Positions 11,474-20,407 are shown, counted from the first letter of the stretch. The stretch: DNA of 64,000 nt from Stutzerimonas sp. S1 (GCF_025966695.1 NZ_JAOEIY010000005.1:124001-188000), one strand, 5' to 3'. Numbers and translations: made by a program. The notes: generated from the letters alone by a model not told the origin.

Positions 11474-11656
11474 TCAGGCGCCCCAGAGCAGCTTGCCGAG
11501 TCCGGTGTGCTCTGGCAGCAGGTAGAGGCTGAGGGCGAAGACCAGAATCAGCGCGAGCACGTAGGCCAGCGATACCAGCGTGCTCGAGCGTGTGTGTCGA
11601 GCGGGCGAATCAAGCGGAGTGGCGGATGAGGCTGGCTCTTGGCGATGGCGGTCCAT
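11474..11656 (-). CDS. Small single-span membrane protein, unknown function
   Basis: A 60-residue ORF with a polar N-terminus (MDRHRQEPASS), one hydrophobic helix (SLAYVLALILVFALSLYLLP, residues ~29-48) and a short polar end. It has only a weak AAGG ribosome-binding site. It lies between the FIST receptor and the aldo/keto reductase in an otherwise empty ~600-base stretch; the flanks 11274-11473 and 11657-11881 show nothing else that I recognise. I do not recognise a family; it may be a real small protein. Confidence 0.45.
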   Translation of the reverse strand: MDRHRQEPASSATPLDSPARHTRSSTLVSLAYVLALILVFALSLYLLPEHTGLGKLLWGA

Positions 11657-11881
11657 GGTGGCCTTGCGAGATTGGCGCGGCGGCAGTGAAGCCGCGTCGA
11701 GGCGCGCAAGGTTAAACGCGAGACAGGCAAAGTGCCAGTACTGGCGTTGATCGTGGCGCCGTTGAACGCCTCGCGAGGAACGGCCAGTCGACGGGCGTAC
11801 CAGCGATCGTGTGCAGGTCGTCCATACTCAGCTTCCGGCCCGGCCGCTGGTGCCGGTCCTACGTTGCTCGGGAGGCTGCCC

Positions 11882-12802
11882 ATGTTCACCCGTCGCCAGA
11901 TGCTGCAAGGTTCCGTGTCCGTTGCGGCGCTGGCTGCGACAGCGCCGCTTTCGTCGATGCTGTCGCTGGCGGCCGAGGGTCTGCACAGGCGGTCGATTCC
12001 CGCTAGCGGCGAGCTGCTGCCGGTGATCGGGCTCGGTACCTCGCGCACCTTCGACGTCGATCCGCGTGGTGCCGCGATGGGCGATCTGCTCGAGGTACTG
12101 CGGCTGTTCATGCATGGCGGCGGCAGGTTGATCGACACTGCACCCAGCTATGGCAATGCCGAGCGGGTCACCGGCGAGTTACAACGGCGCGCTCACGCCG
12201 TAGGCAAGCTGTTCCTTGCCACCAAGGTGTCTGCCACCGGCCAGGCCGCCGGCGAGCGGCAGATCGCGGCCAGCTTTCAGGCCCTGAGAAGCAAGACCCT
12301 CGACCTGATCCAGGTGCACAACCTGCAAGACACCGCGACCCAGTTGCAGGTGCTGCGCACGCTGAAGGATCAGGGGCGGGTGCGCTACATCGGCATCACC
12401 CATTACCTCGAGTCGGCGCATGACGAGTTGCTGGCGGTACTGCGCAAGGAGAAGGATCTCGACTTCGTGCAGTTCAATTACTCGGTGGGCGAGCGCAATG
12501 CCGAGCGGCGTCTGCTGCCTTATTGCGCCGACAACGGTATTGCCACGCTGATCAATCGACCTTTCCTGCGGGGTCAGGCTTTCGCCAGGGTGCGGAACCA
12601 ACCGCTGCCGGAGTGGGCTGCGGAAATTGATGCCACATCCTGGGCGCAGCTGTTGCTCAAGTTCATCCTCGCCGAACCGGCGGTGACGGCGGTGATCCCG
12701 GCGACCTCGACGCCGCGTTACATGGCCGACAACCTGCGCGCCGGTGTTGGCCGCCTGCCGGATACGCAACAGCGCGAGCGGATTGCCCGGGCGTTCGGCT
12801 GA
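11882..12802 (+). CDS. Tat-exported aldo/keto reductase family protein
   Basis: 306 residues. The N-terminus TRRQMLQGSVSVAALAA is a twin-arginine-type signal followed by a hydrophobic stretch and a likely cleavage near residue 32, so the enzyme should be periplasmic. The reductase barrel shows the catalytic tetrad: Asp and Tyr in LIDTAPSYGNAE, Lys in FLATKVS, His in IQVHNLQ. NAD(P)H cofactor bound before export would explain Tat use. The start at 11882 has GGAGG six bases upstream; longer in-frame starts lack this. The stop is four bases from the transporter start, so the two form an operon. Substrate unknown. Confidence 0.82.
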   Translation: MFTRRQMLQGSVSVAALAATAPLSSMLSLAAEGLHRRSIPASGELLPVIGLGTSRTFDVDPRGAAMGDLLEVLRLFMHGGGRLIDTAPSYGNAERVTGELQRRAHAVGKLFLATKVSATGQAAGERQIAASFQALRSKTLDLIQVHNLQDTATQLQVLRTLKDQGRVRYIGITHYLESAHDELLAVLRKEKDLDFVQFNYSVGERNAERRLLPYCADNGIATLINRPFLRGQAFARVRNQPLPEWAAEIDATSWAQLLLKFILAEPAVTAVIPATSTPRYMADNLRAGVGRLPDTQQRERIARAFG

Positions 12803-12806
12803 GCGG

Positions 12807-14114
12807 ATGCCAGCGGCGCTGCGGCGTGCGCGCCTGGCGCGGATGATCGGCGCCGGTCCGGGCGAACTGCCGGCGGCGCTGGTTGGATTCAGTCTGTTTC
12901 TCTGCCTGTTCGGCGGTTACTTCATGCTGCGGCCGATCCGCGAGTCGATGGGCATCCAGAGTGGGGTGGAGAACCTGCAATGGCTGTTCAGCGCGACTTT
13001 CGTGGTCATGCTGCTGGCGGTGCCGCTGTTTGCCTGGCTCAACTCATGCGTTCCGCGGATGCATTACATCGACTGGGTGTACGGGTTCTTCTGCGCCAAT
13101 CTGCTGCTGTTCGCCGCGCTGTTTGTGGCGACTCCGCAGTCGATCTGGCTGGCGCGGGTGTTCTACGTATGGATCTCGGTCTACAACCTGTTCGTTGTCT
13201 CGGTGGCTTGGAGTCTGATGGCGGACGTCTTCGATGCGCCGCAGGCCAGGCGCCTGTTCGCCTTCATCGCCGCTGGAGCCAGTGTCGGCGGCCTGTCCGG
13301 TCCCGCGCTGAGCGCCTGGCTGGTAATGCCGCTGGGCCGTGGCGGGCTGATGCTGCTGGCCGCCCTCCTGCTGGGCGTGGCGGTGGCACTCAAGTATTAC
13401 CTGATGGCGTGGCGCGCCACCGGTGGCGCCGGGCGACCCGGTGCCGGACCTGCGGAGAACCCACGGCACGCGGTACCTGGCAACCCCTTCAGTGGTATGA
13501 CGCGGGTGCTCGCCTCGCGCTATCTGCTGGGCATCAGCGCCTTCGTCGTACTGCTGGCAACCGCCAGCACCTTCCTTTACTTCGAACAGGCACGTCTGGT
13601 GGCTGCATTGTTTCCTGATCATGCCGAGCAGGTGCGAGTGTTCGCGGCTATCGATTTCGTCGTACAGGCTGGGGCGTTGTTGATACAGCTCTTCATTGCC
13701 GGCCGTATCGCCCGGCGTTGGGGTGTTCGCGTGCTGCTGGTGGCGGTACCGGCGCTGGTTTTCCTAGGGTTCGTCGGTTTGGCACTGGCGCCGAGTTTTG
13801 CCCTGCTGGCAGCAGTGATGATCGTGCGCCGCATCGGCGAGTACGCCTTCATCCGCCCTGGTCGGGAAATGCTCTTCGCTGCGCTGGATGCCGAGAGCAA
13901 ATACAAGGCGAAGAACTTCATCGATACGGTCGTTTACCGAGGTGGCGACGCCCTCAGCGGTTGGCTCAAGGCGCTGCTCGACCTGCTCGGGCAAGGTGCT
14001 GCCTGGGTCGCGCTGGTCGGCGCTGCCTGTGCCCTGCTGTGGGGTTGGCTTGGCTGGTCGCTAGGCCGTACCGCCGATGAACGCTCGGCGCCTAAGGTAC
14101 GCCACGCCGACTGA
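12807..14114 (+). CDS. MFS-like transporter related to ATP/ADP (Npt/Tlc) exchangers
   Basis: 435 residues with ~12 hydrophobic segments. The early motif GGYFMLRPIRESMGIQ is characteristic of the nucleotide-exchanger-like subfamily found in free-living bacteria, where true ATP import is not established; these are usually annotated only as MFS transporters. A soluble loop (residues ~205-230, Gly/Pro/Ala-rich) separates the halves. The start at 12807 is four bases after the reductase stop, indicating co-transcription. Substrate and direction are unknown. Confidence 0.75.
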   Translation: MPAALRRARLARMIGAGPGELPAALVGFSLFLCLFGGYFMLRPIRESMGIQSGVENLQWLFSATFVVMLLAVPLFAWLNSCVPRMHYIDWVYGFFCANLLLFAALFVATPQSIWLARVFYVWISVYNLFVVSVAWSLMADVFDAPQARRLFAFIAAGASVGGLSGPALSAWLVMPLGRGGLMLLAALLLGVAVALKYYLMAWRATGGAGRPGAGPAENPRHAVPGNPFSGMTRVLASRYLLGISAFVVLLATASTFLYFEQARLVAALFPDHAEQVRVFAAIDFVVQAGALLIQLFIAGRIARRWGVRVLLVAVPALVFLGFVGLALAPSFALLAAVMIVRRIGEYAFIRPGREMLFAALDAESKYKAKNFIDTVVYRGGDALSGWLKALLDLLGQGAAWVALVGAACALLWGWLGWSLGRTADERSAPKVRHAD

Positions 14115-14390
14115 GTGGGCGCTGCGGATTGGCTGCAATGCATTTCTGTCTTTTGAGAGCCGGATAGTTTTGTGCTCTGCGTCGCTGTGGCACTTCAAGT
14201 AATGCGGTTATCTGCCGATTTATAAATGACGATAAACAACTGCGCGTTGCTGTCTTTTTATGCTTTGCGCTGTATTATCGCTTTTCAATATAAATTAATC
14301 GCCCAATAGCATAATGAGATATTAAGAAGTTTGTTTAAGTTTTTATCTTAACTATTTGATTTATATATTTAGTACATTGGAGTGAACACT
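14115..14390 (+). other. AT-rich leader region before the hydrolase
   Basis: From about 14215 to 14380 the sequence is strongly A+T-rich, with runs such as TATAAATTAATCG and TTTATATATTTAG, in sharp contrast to the ~63-65% GC surroundings. No ORF, tRNA or terminator is evident. Such tracts are typical binding targets of MvaT-type silencers and often mark acquired genes. Several -10-like hexamers are present, so I do not single one out. Confidence 0.6.
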
Positions 14391-15269
14391 ATGGTTGGAA
14401 AACGGCTCGTGCTGCGCTCTGTTTTGTTCGTCACCCTGACGGCGGTCACTCTCCTCTCTCACGCGCATACCACCATCCGGCTAAAGGCCTCCGAGCCGCA
14501 TACCGCGCGCTCGCTGATGCTTGAGGCGGAACTGTTCCGACCCGATGGCGAGGGACCCTTTCCGGCCATCGTGCTGATGCATGGTTGTGGTGGCTGGCAA
14601 CCGGCGGTGCGTTATGGTTTGCACGCCCACGCCAGCTTCCTCCGAGAGCAGGGCTTTGTCGTACTCAATCTTGATAGCTTCGGTCCGCGTAATTTCACTG
14701 GCGGTAAGTTGTGTTCAAATAATCCAGCGCTATATAAGGCGATTTCTTATCGCACCAGTGATGCATTCGATGCGATGCGTTATCTGTCGCAACAGAGTTT
14801 CGTTGCGGCCGATAATATTTTTCTGATGGGACAAAGTAATGGCGGCGCCGTGGCGATTCGCGCCGCCAAGCAATCCTCGCCGGCAACCTATGGCCAGAGT
14901 GATCAGGCGTTTCGCGGCGTGGTTGCCTTCTATCCGTGGTGTGGCGAGCTGGGGCGTTCGCGTGTATCGCTCAGCGCCCCTTTGCTGATCCTGGCTGGAG
15001 GTCGTGATAACTGGGTGCCGGCGCGGGAATGCCAGGGTGTGCAGGGCAAGGGCGCGACGCTTGAGGTCAAGGTTTATCCGAACGCGGCCCACTCGTTTGA
15101 CCTGGATCTGCCCCCGCAAAGCTTCCAAGGCAAGCTGATAGGGGGGGATACCATGGCCACCACCGACAGCCGCAGCCGGATGCTGCAGTTCCTGGTCCGG
15201 AACCTGACCCGGGAGCAGCAGCTCGCCTACGCCGAGCGCAGTGGCCGCAACGTGCTGGCCAGCAACTGA
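14391..15269 (+). CDS. Secreted dienelactone hydrolase-like alpha/beta hydrolase
   Basis: About 292 residues with a Sec-type signal peptide (VLFVTLTAVTLLSHAHT). The alpha/beta-hydrolase core shows the oxyanion region VLMHGCGGW, the nucleophile elbow MGQSNGGA (GxSxGG), an acid in GGRDNWVPA and a catalytic His in AAHSFDL. This matches the dienelactone hydrolase family of periplasmic hydrolases. The ATG at 14391 is chosen because GGAG lies eight bases upstream; a GTG at 14382 is also in frame but would overlap that site. Parts of the gene have lower GC than the neighbours, and the leader is AT-rich. Substrate unknown. Confidence 0.8.
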   Translation: MVGKRLVLRSVLFVTLTAVTLLSHAHTTIRLKASEPHTARSLMLEAELFRPDGEGPFPAIVLMHGCGGWQPAVRYGLHAHASFLREQGFVVLNLDSFGPRNFTGGKLCSNNPALYKAISYRTSDAFDAMRYLSQQSFVAADNIFLMGQSNGGAVAIRAAKQSSPATYGQSDQAFRGVVAFYPWCGELGRSRVSLSAPLLILAGGRDNWVPARECQGVQGKGATLEVKVYPNAAHSFDLDLPPQSFQGKLIGGDTMATTDSRSRMLQFLVRNLTREQQLAYAERSGRNVLASN

Positions 15270-15283
15270 GCTGGCGCTCTGGT

Positions 15284-17479
15284 TCAATGATCGAAGGGCA
15301 GGCCGGGTTCGAAGGACAGTAGTGAGTAAGTGATGCTGCCGTGCGGGAAGTCGGCCTGCAGATAGACCGGCCCGCAGAGGCGGTCGAATCGGCAATGCAG
15401 CCGTGATGGCAGCCCGGGCAGCGGCGTTTCGATTTCGCTGATGACGGTCAATCCCCGGCCGTCGTTGTCCGCTTGTGTCGTGCAATGGCAACGCACGCGA
15501 ACGAACGGTGCGGACAGGTAGGGCGCCACGAATGAGGCCAGCCCTGCGCTAAGCCGAGACGAGAGGAGTGGAACCAGGTCGTCCCATTTCATGCCTGGTG
15601 TCGCCGCATAGGGTACTGAAGGAACCGCGAGCGCCAGTAGCCACAGCAGTGGCGAGCAGTCTTTCTGCAGCTCATTGACGCGCCAGGCATCGGCGGCGAT
15701 CTCGACGATCAGCGCGCCACTGCGCTCACCATGCAGGATGTGCTGTCCGCTCGGGTCGAGGCGAATGCTGACGCGTTCGGTGTCGCCCTGGCGGCGCAGG
15801 ATGCGCTTCGGCACGACGCCGTCGGTTTCGATGTTCCAGGTGGCAACGCCCGGGGCGGCACTGGCCAGTAGTGTCTGCACTGTCGGGTTGTTCAGCGCAG
15901 GGGACACCAGCGCTCCTTGCGACGGCATCGCCGCCGAATGCCAGTGGAGAAACGGCTGGTTCGCCTCCTGTGCGCAGAGGAAGTTGGCTAGGCGGAACGG
16001 CTGTGTCGGGGCAGACAGCTCGGGAGCTGACTGGCATTGCAGGTGCAGATGTGGAGTGGGTGAGCGGCCGGAGTTGCCGATCCGGCCGACAAACGCGCCG
16101 ACCTCCACGCGCATGCCCGGACTGACCACAATCGAGCCCTGCTGCAAGTGCGCCAGCAAGGCCCAGCCGCCTTGGTCGAGGCGGATCATCACATAATTGC
16201 CCCAGTTCTCCGCATAGTTGCAAACGCCCACCGGGTTGTCGCTGACGCCGTCATGGATCCGCTCGATGAATCCTCCCGCCGGCGCCATCACCATGCCGTC
16301 ATAGAATCCGGGCTCCGCGACCGGGATGAGCTGGAAGTCCAGCGCATGTCGCCAGGGGCCGACGTGACTCAGCTGGCCGTCCTCGCCTTGGGCGATGCGC
16401 GATTTACCGCAGAGCGGCACGATGAGGAACGGTCCGCTGTCGCCGGAGCGGCGAGACCAGTAGTTGAGGCGCTGCCAGGCGGCCTCGGGAGGCAGGTCCA
16501 CCGTACGGTTGCGGCGCACGATGCGATTTTCGGTGACTTCCTGCGCGCAGATCGCGACCCAGATGGTCAACGCGGAAACCAGCGGCAGATAGCCGATGGC
16601 CGTGTACGGGGACAGATGCTGAAAGCCCGCCGCCAGCAGCGCAGCTGCGGCACCGCCGACTGCCGCCAGCGGGAGGCTGAATCGGCTGGGAACAAAGAAC
16701 ACGGCACCCAGTGCTGCGCCTGCCAGGAAGAAGTTATATGCCGTGGGCATCCAGTAGAAGAGTACGCCCTGATCGTTCAGGTAGACGGCGGTGAGAATGC
16801 CGGCGATCCAGCCGATGGTGCCCGCCAGGAATACCAGGCGTGACCAGAGCAGGATGGCCAGGGTGATGATCATTCCGATACCCAGGGTCGGTGAGAACAG
16901 CAGTGCGCCGAGGGTGCGGAAGTAGGTAATGAGCCATTCGTACGGGGTGCTCGGCACCGGCCACCACTGCATCGATCCGATCGCCGAGAGCGTCCAGTGC
17001 GGAAAGATGGCGAACAGGAAGACCGAAATCATGCAGTAGCTGACCACCAGCGGCGGAAGGTTCGCCCTGAGCAGTGGCCGCAGCATGGCCGCGGCGAGCA
17101 CCGTGACTGCAATGACGGCACTGGCTACCACGATGATCTGAGATTCCACCGGGATGCCGGAGAACTCCGTCAGCCAGGCAGCGGCAATGGCTGAAAGCAG
17201 TGCATTGGCCTTCAGGTTGCCTTCTGCCGGAGAGTTGTCGCTGATCTGGAACAGCCGCAGGATGCCCTCGGCCAGGACCGTGCCGAACAAGGCAAAGGCG
17301 GCAAACCGAAGGTTCTGAAAGAGCCCGAGCCAGAGCAGTGCGCCGATCCACGGATGGGGGATCATGAACGCGCCACCCAGCGCCGGCCCGAGGATGGACA
17401 CCAGCGGCGTGGTGAATCGATGGGCAGTACGCAGGGAGCTACTCGACGTAGCGCCCTCCGGATACGGCTTGTCCATCAT
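15284..17479 (-). CDS. Urea-transporter-like membrane protein fused to an M23 peptidase domain
   Basis: 731 residues. Residues ~22-312 form ten or so hydrophobic helices in two similar halves, each resembling the urea transporter (UT) repeat: ANALLSAIAAAWL in the first, MPTAYNFFLAGAALGAVFF in the second. Residues ~350-500 form an M23/LytM-like domain with candidate zinc ligands His378 and Asp381 (RHALDF), His444 (LLAHLQ) and the HLH motif at ~477-479. The first motif has HxxD rather than the usual HxxxD. A ~230-residue C-terminal region is unassigned. The start overlaps the decarboxylase stop (ATGA), making this the last gene of a four-gene operon. Confidence 0.78.
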   Translation of the reverse strand: MMDKPYPEGATSSSSLRTAHRFTTPLVSILGPALGGAFMIPHPWIGALLWLGLFQNLRFAAFALFGTVLAEGILRLFQISDNSPAEGNLKANALLSAIAAAWLTEFSGIPVESQIIVVASAVIAVTVLAAAMLRPLLRANLPPLVVSYCMISVFLFAIFPHWTLSAIGSMQWWPVPSTPYEWLITYFRTLGALLFSPTLGIGMIITLAILLWSRLVFLAGTIGWIAGILTAVYLNDQGVLFYWMPTAYNFFLAGAALGAVFFVPSRFSLPLAAVGGAAAALLAAGFQHLSPYTAIGYLPLVSALTIWVAICAQEVTENRIVRRNRTVDLPPEAAWQRLNYWSRRSGDSGPFLIVPLCGKSRIAQGEDGQLSHVGPWRHALDFQLIPVAEPGFYDGMVMAPAGGFIERIHDGVSDNPVGVCNYAENWGNYVMIRLDQGGWALLAHLQQGSIVVSPGMRVEVGAFVGRIGNSGRSPTPHLHLQCQSAPELSAPTQPFRLANFLCAQEANQPFLHWHSAAMPSQGALVSPALNNPTVQTLLASAAPGVATWNIETDGVVPKRILRRQGDTERVSIRLDPSGQHILHGERSGALIVEIAADAWRVNELQKDCSPLLWLLALAVPSVPYAATPGMKWDDLVPLLSSRLSAGLASFVAPYLSAPFVRVRCHCTTQADNDGRGLTVISEIETPLPGLPSRLHCRFDRLCGPVYLQADFPHGSITYSLLSFEPGLPFDH

Positions 17480-18906
17480 TTTTCCGCCAGACGTGAGGGC
17501 AGCCGCTCCAGCCGTTGTACCTCGTCCAGGGTTTCTGCCGCGCGAATCAGCTCCGGCTTTCCGCTCTCGTCGATCAGCACGACAGCCGGGCGGTAGGCGA
17601 TGAACTGCATCGACTGGCTGATGTTGTAGGCTCCCACCGGATGCACGCTGAGTACGTCGCCGACCGCCAGGGGCGGCAGGTCGACATGTTCGCGGATCAC
17701 GTCGATGGCCATGCACAGTGAGCCGTAGACTCGCGACGGCACCGGCGGCTCGGCGACCATGCGCGACGGTCGGACGTCGAAGCGGTACCACGCGGAGGTG
17801 TAGAGCAGGTTGATACCGGCGTCGGCGATGTAGTTGACCTTGGAGTCCGCCCCGCTGATCAGCTGCTCCTTGTAGTCGCGCGCGGACAGGCTTTCACCCT
17901 CGGCACGCGGCCGGTTGATCCCCTTCACCGCCACCACGGTGGTGAGCAGATAACCGGCCTCGTCGACGATATGGCGGCCGGACTCCAGGCGCAGCAGCGG
18001 CCGTTTCTTTTCCGGCAGCTTGTTGAGCACCTCGGTGATGGCGTCGGCGTAGGCCTCGATCGGCGGCACAACCTGCTCGGCGGGGCCGGTCATGCTGTGC
18101 AGCAGGCTGTTGGAGGGAAAGCCGCCGCCGAGGTCGAGGCATTCAATCAGATGGTCGTGCTTGCTGTGAATGACGTCGCGCAACGCCAGCAGCTTCTGTG
18201 TGGCAGTGCGATAGGCATCAGGCGCGAGGATGTAGGTGCCAATGTGAGTGTGCAGCGTATGCAGACGCAGCTTGGGATTCTTCACGATGCGGTCGGCCGC
18301 GCGCTCGGCTTCGCCGTTGGCCAGGGCAAAGCCGAACTTCGACCAGACTGGCCGGATGCCCGCGTCGAGCCAGATCCGGATGCCGACGTCCAGTGGCTGG
18401 CGGCGGTCCTTGACCAGCTCCTCCACCAGATTGAGCTCGTCCCAGTTGTCGATGTGCAGCAGCGCCCCTTCGTCGATTGCCCGTTGCAGAATGTGCCGCG
18501 GTTTGTACGGGCCGTTGAAGACGATTTCAGGGCCGGCGAAGCCTAGATGACGTGCTTTTTCGTATTCGAAATCGGATACCACTTCGGCGATCCAGCCTTC
18601 CTGGCGCAGGATCTGGCAGACGCTTTGCAGATTGTTGGTCTTGAAAGACCAGGCGAAGCTGGTTTTCGGGTAGCGGCGTTTGAAGGCTTCGCGCGCATGT
18701 CGGGCCTTGTTGCGCAGCGCATGTTCGGAGAATACGAACAGCGGCGAGCCGAACTCCCCGACGAGCGCCGGAATGGGGTTGCCGTCGATCTCGAATAGCG
18801 CCGGGACGTGCATGCCGCGCGCGTAGTAGTTGCGCTCGACCGCAGCGTTCGGGCTGTTGCTGCCAAGTTCACCGCTGATCATCGGTTGGCTGTAATCCTG
18901 GGTCAC
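17476..18906 (-). CDS. Fold-III PLP-dependent decarboxylase (LysA/ornithine-decarboxylase type)
   Basis: About 476 residues. The PLP lysine is in SFAWSFKTNNLQSV, the phosphate-binding glycine loop in CLDLGGGFPSN, the ESGR motif in RLESGRHIVDEAG. The C-terminal barrel has YGSLCMAIDVIREH and GAYNISQSMQF, equivalent to the DAP decarboxylase CExxD and GAY motifs. It probably decarboxylates an amino acid or a conjugated amino acid; it diverges from housekeeping LysA. A GTG at 18906 with GAGG ten bases upstream avoids overlap with the ATP-grasp gene; ATGs at 18936 (overlapping) and 18882 are alternatives. Second enzyme of the operon. Confidence 0.82.
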   Translation of the reverse strand: MTQDYSQPMISGELGSNSPNAAVERNYYARGMHVPALFEIDGNPIPALVGEFGSPLFVFSEHALRNKARHAREAFKRRYPKTSFAWSFKTNNLQSVCQILRQEGWIAEVVSDFEYEKARHLGFAGPEIVFNGPYKPRHILQRAIDEGALLHIDNWDELNLVEELVKDRRQPLDVGIRIWLDAGIRPVWSKFGFALANGEAERAADRIVKNPKLRLHTLHTHIGTYILAPDAYRTATQKLLALRDVIHSKHDHLIECLDLGGGFPSNSLLHSMTGPAEQVVPPIEAYADAITEVLNKLPEKKRPLLRLESGRHIVDEAGYLLTTVVAVKGINRPRAEGESLSARDYKEQLISGADSKVNYIADAGINLLYTSAWYRFDVRPSRMVAEPPVPSRVYGSLCMAIDVIREHVDLPPLAVGDVLSVHPVGAYNISQSMQFIAYRPAVVLIDESGKPELIRAAETLDEVQRLERLPSRLAEK

Positions 18907-18913
18907 TTCTTGA

Positions 18914-19987
18914 TTACCTCGAGGTTGGCTGACCATCGTCGGTCGCGCTGGTGCGCTGGCCGGTGATGGTCATCTTCGCGACGTCAGCGATATGGGTTAC
19001 TACGTCGATGCTGTGGCGGATGAACATCTGTCCCGGCGTACAGGCCTGCAGGGGTTCGGCTTCGATGCCTTGCAGCTGCTCCAGCAGCCGAGCCGGCATG
19101 TTGCAGCCGACCTGCGAGGGGAAATCGACCCAGGCCGGGAAGCGTGGATTCATCTCGAATAGCGCATGGGGCTTGCCCGGAACCTTGATGAACTCCAGTT
19201 CGAACGGTCCGGCCCAGCGCAGTGCTCCAATCACCCGGGCGACCAGCTCGTCGAGGTCCGGATCGGCCACGACTACACCGGCGAAGCCTTTGCCCGCTGA
19301 GGTGCGCAGCATCTTGCGGATCGTGCAGGAGGCGAGCAGGCCGCCCTTGCCGTCGCCGAGGCCGAGAATGTCGTACTCCTCGCCGACGACCATTTCCTGC
19401 ACCAGAACCGGGGTGCCCCAGACGCGCGCAATGTCGTTGAACGCCTCGTACAACTCTTTGGGCGTCGTTGCCAGATGGGCTTCGTAGAAGCGGCCTTTTA
19501 CGTAAACCGGGTAGCCGAGCTGCAGGGCGAGCGAGGCCAGGGTGTCCGCATCATTGGCCATGAGGGTTCTGGGCGTGGGCACGTCCAGTTCGCGGCAGAA
19601 CTTGTCGAGGTTGGGCTTGGCGCGGTCATCCAGCGCCTGCTGGGTCGGCAGAACGCAGCCGATGCCGCGCGCTTTCAGTTCTGCTTGCAGTTCGATGTAG
19701 TTGTCCAGCTCCGAATCCAGGCAGGGGATCAGATAATCGATGGATTCCGTTTCGAGGATTTCGTCCAGTCGATCCAGCGTCGCCTTTGCGCCCGCTCCCG
19801 GGAAGGGCATCAGGTAGGCAACGTCCGGGCGACCGCCGTCGTGGCAGTAGAGGGCGCTTTCCAGCGGATCGTAGGACAGGCCGACAATGCGGATGTCGGG
19901 GAAGCGCCGGCGCAGACCCGCCGCCACTGCGGCGCCTGGCTGAGGATTGTTGCCTCGATGCAGCCCGGTGATGGCGACGCTGATCAT
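18914..19987 (-). CDS. ATP-grasp carboxylate-amine ligase
   Basis: 357 residues. The N-terminal Rossmann-like half (VAITGLHRGNNPQPG) is followed by ATP-grasp elements: YPVYVKGRFYEAHLA (ATP-binding Lys), VLVQEMVVGEEYDILGLG and the Mg-ligand FEMNPRFPAW. It resembles the carbamoyl-phosphate-synthase-like ligases found in biosynthetic clusters, which join a carboxylate to an amine using ATP. Its start overlaps the PqqD-like stop by four bases. The acceptor and donor are unknown; the adjacent decarboxylase suggests an amino-acid-derived product. Confidence 0.85.
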   Translation of the reverse strand: MISVAITGLHRGNNPQPGAAVAAGLRRRFPDIRIVGLSYDPLESALYCHDGGRPDVAYLMPFPGAGAKATLDRLDEILETESIDYLIPCLDSELDNYIELQAELKARGIGCVLPTQQALDDRAKPNLDKFCRELDVPTPRTLMANDADTLASLALQLGYPVYVKGRFYEAHLATTPKELYEAFNDIARVWGTPVLVQEMVVGEEYDILGLGDGKGGLLASCTIRKMLRTSAGKGFAGVVVADPDLDELVARVIGALRWAGPFELEFIKVPGKPHALFEMNPRFPAWVDFPSQVGCNMPARLLEQLQGIEAEPLQACTPGQMFIRHSIDVVTHIADVAKMTITGQRTSATDDGQPTSR

Positions 19988-20277
19988 GACGCGACCCTCA
20001 GCGGATGGCTCAGCCGGTCGAGTGGCTCCAGTGCCGCCAGGCTGTTGAGGAACAGCTGGGCATCCCGAGTCGCGGTTGCCCGGTCCAGCCCGTAGCGCTG
20101 TTGCAGCTGCTGTGGCAGGTCGGCAGGTGCGCCTCCGGCAGCCAGCGCTCGCAGCATGAAACTTCCGCTGGGATTAAGCCGAAAGAACATGCCCGTGACC
20201 TTGTCGAAGACAAACTCTTCGCCATAGAACTGCAGACGGTCGGGCTTTTCGCCGCTGGAAGAGTGCTGATTCGACAT
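19984..20277 (-). CDS. PqqD-like small protein (RiPP recognition element fold)
   Basis: 97 residues. The sequence FYGEEFVFDKVTGMFFRLNPSGSFMLRAL followed in two parts by a helical RYGLDRATATRDAQLFLNSL fits the PqqD family: three beta strands and a winged helix that in many pathways binds a peptide substrate. It is the first gene of the operon and overlaps the ATP-grasp gene (ATGA). A precursor peptide gene was looked for nearby and not convincingly found. It could act as a scaffold or carrier for a small substrate instead of a ribosomal peptide. Confidence 0.72.
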   Translation of the reverse strand: MSNQHSSSGEKPDRLQFYGEEFVFDKVTGMFFRLNPSGSFMLRALAAGGAPADLPQQLQQRYGLDRATATRDAQLFLNSLAALEPLDRLSHPLRVAS

Positions 20278-20359
20278 TGGACTACTCTGTCAAGGTGCTG
20301 CTTCGGGAAGGAATTTATCGCAAACGTCTTTAAAATAGCGCTAATCTACGCGCCAAAAG

Positions 20360-20387
20360 TTGACATTAGTCATTATCAATCGATATT
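20360..20387 (+). promoter_or_regulatory. Candidate sigma-70 promoter in the divergent region
   Basis: TTGACA at 20360-20365 and GATATT at 20382-20387 are 16 bases apart (6/6 and 4/6 to consensus), reading toward the solute-binding protein. A start near 20394 would place the downstream FNR-type box in the transcript, where binding could repress. A competing reverse-strand -10 (GATAAT, 20377-20372) reads toward the PqqD operon. Confidence 0.4.
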
Positions 20388-20407
20388 TGCCGTTTTGTCG
20401 AAAAGGG

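Noticed and set aside
17480..17791. In-frame N-terminal extension (about 104 codons) of the urea-transporter fusion
   Set aside because: It overlaps the decarboxylase coding sequence and is Arg/Pro-rich nonsense; the ATGA junction at 17479 is the natural start.
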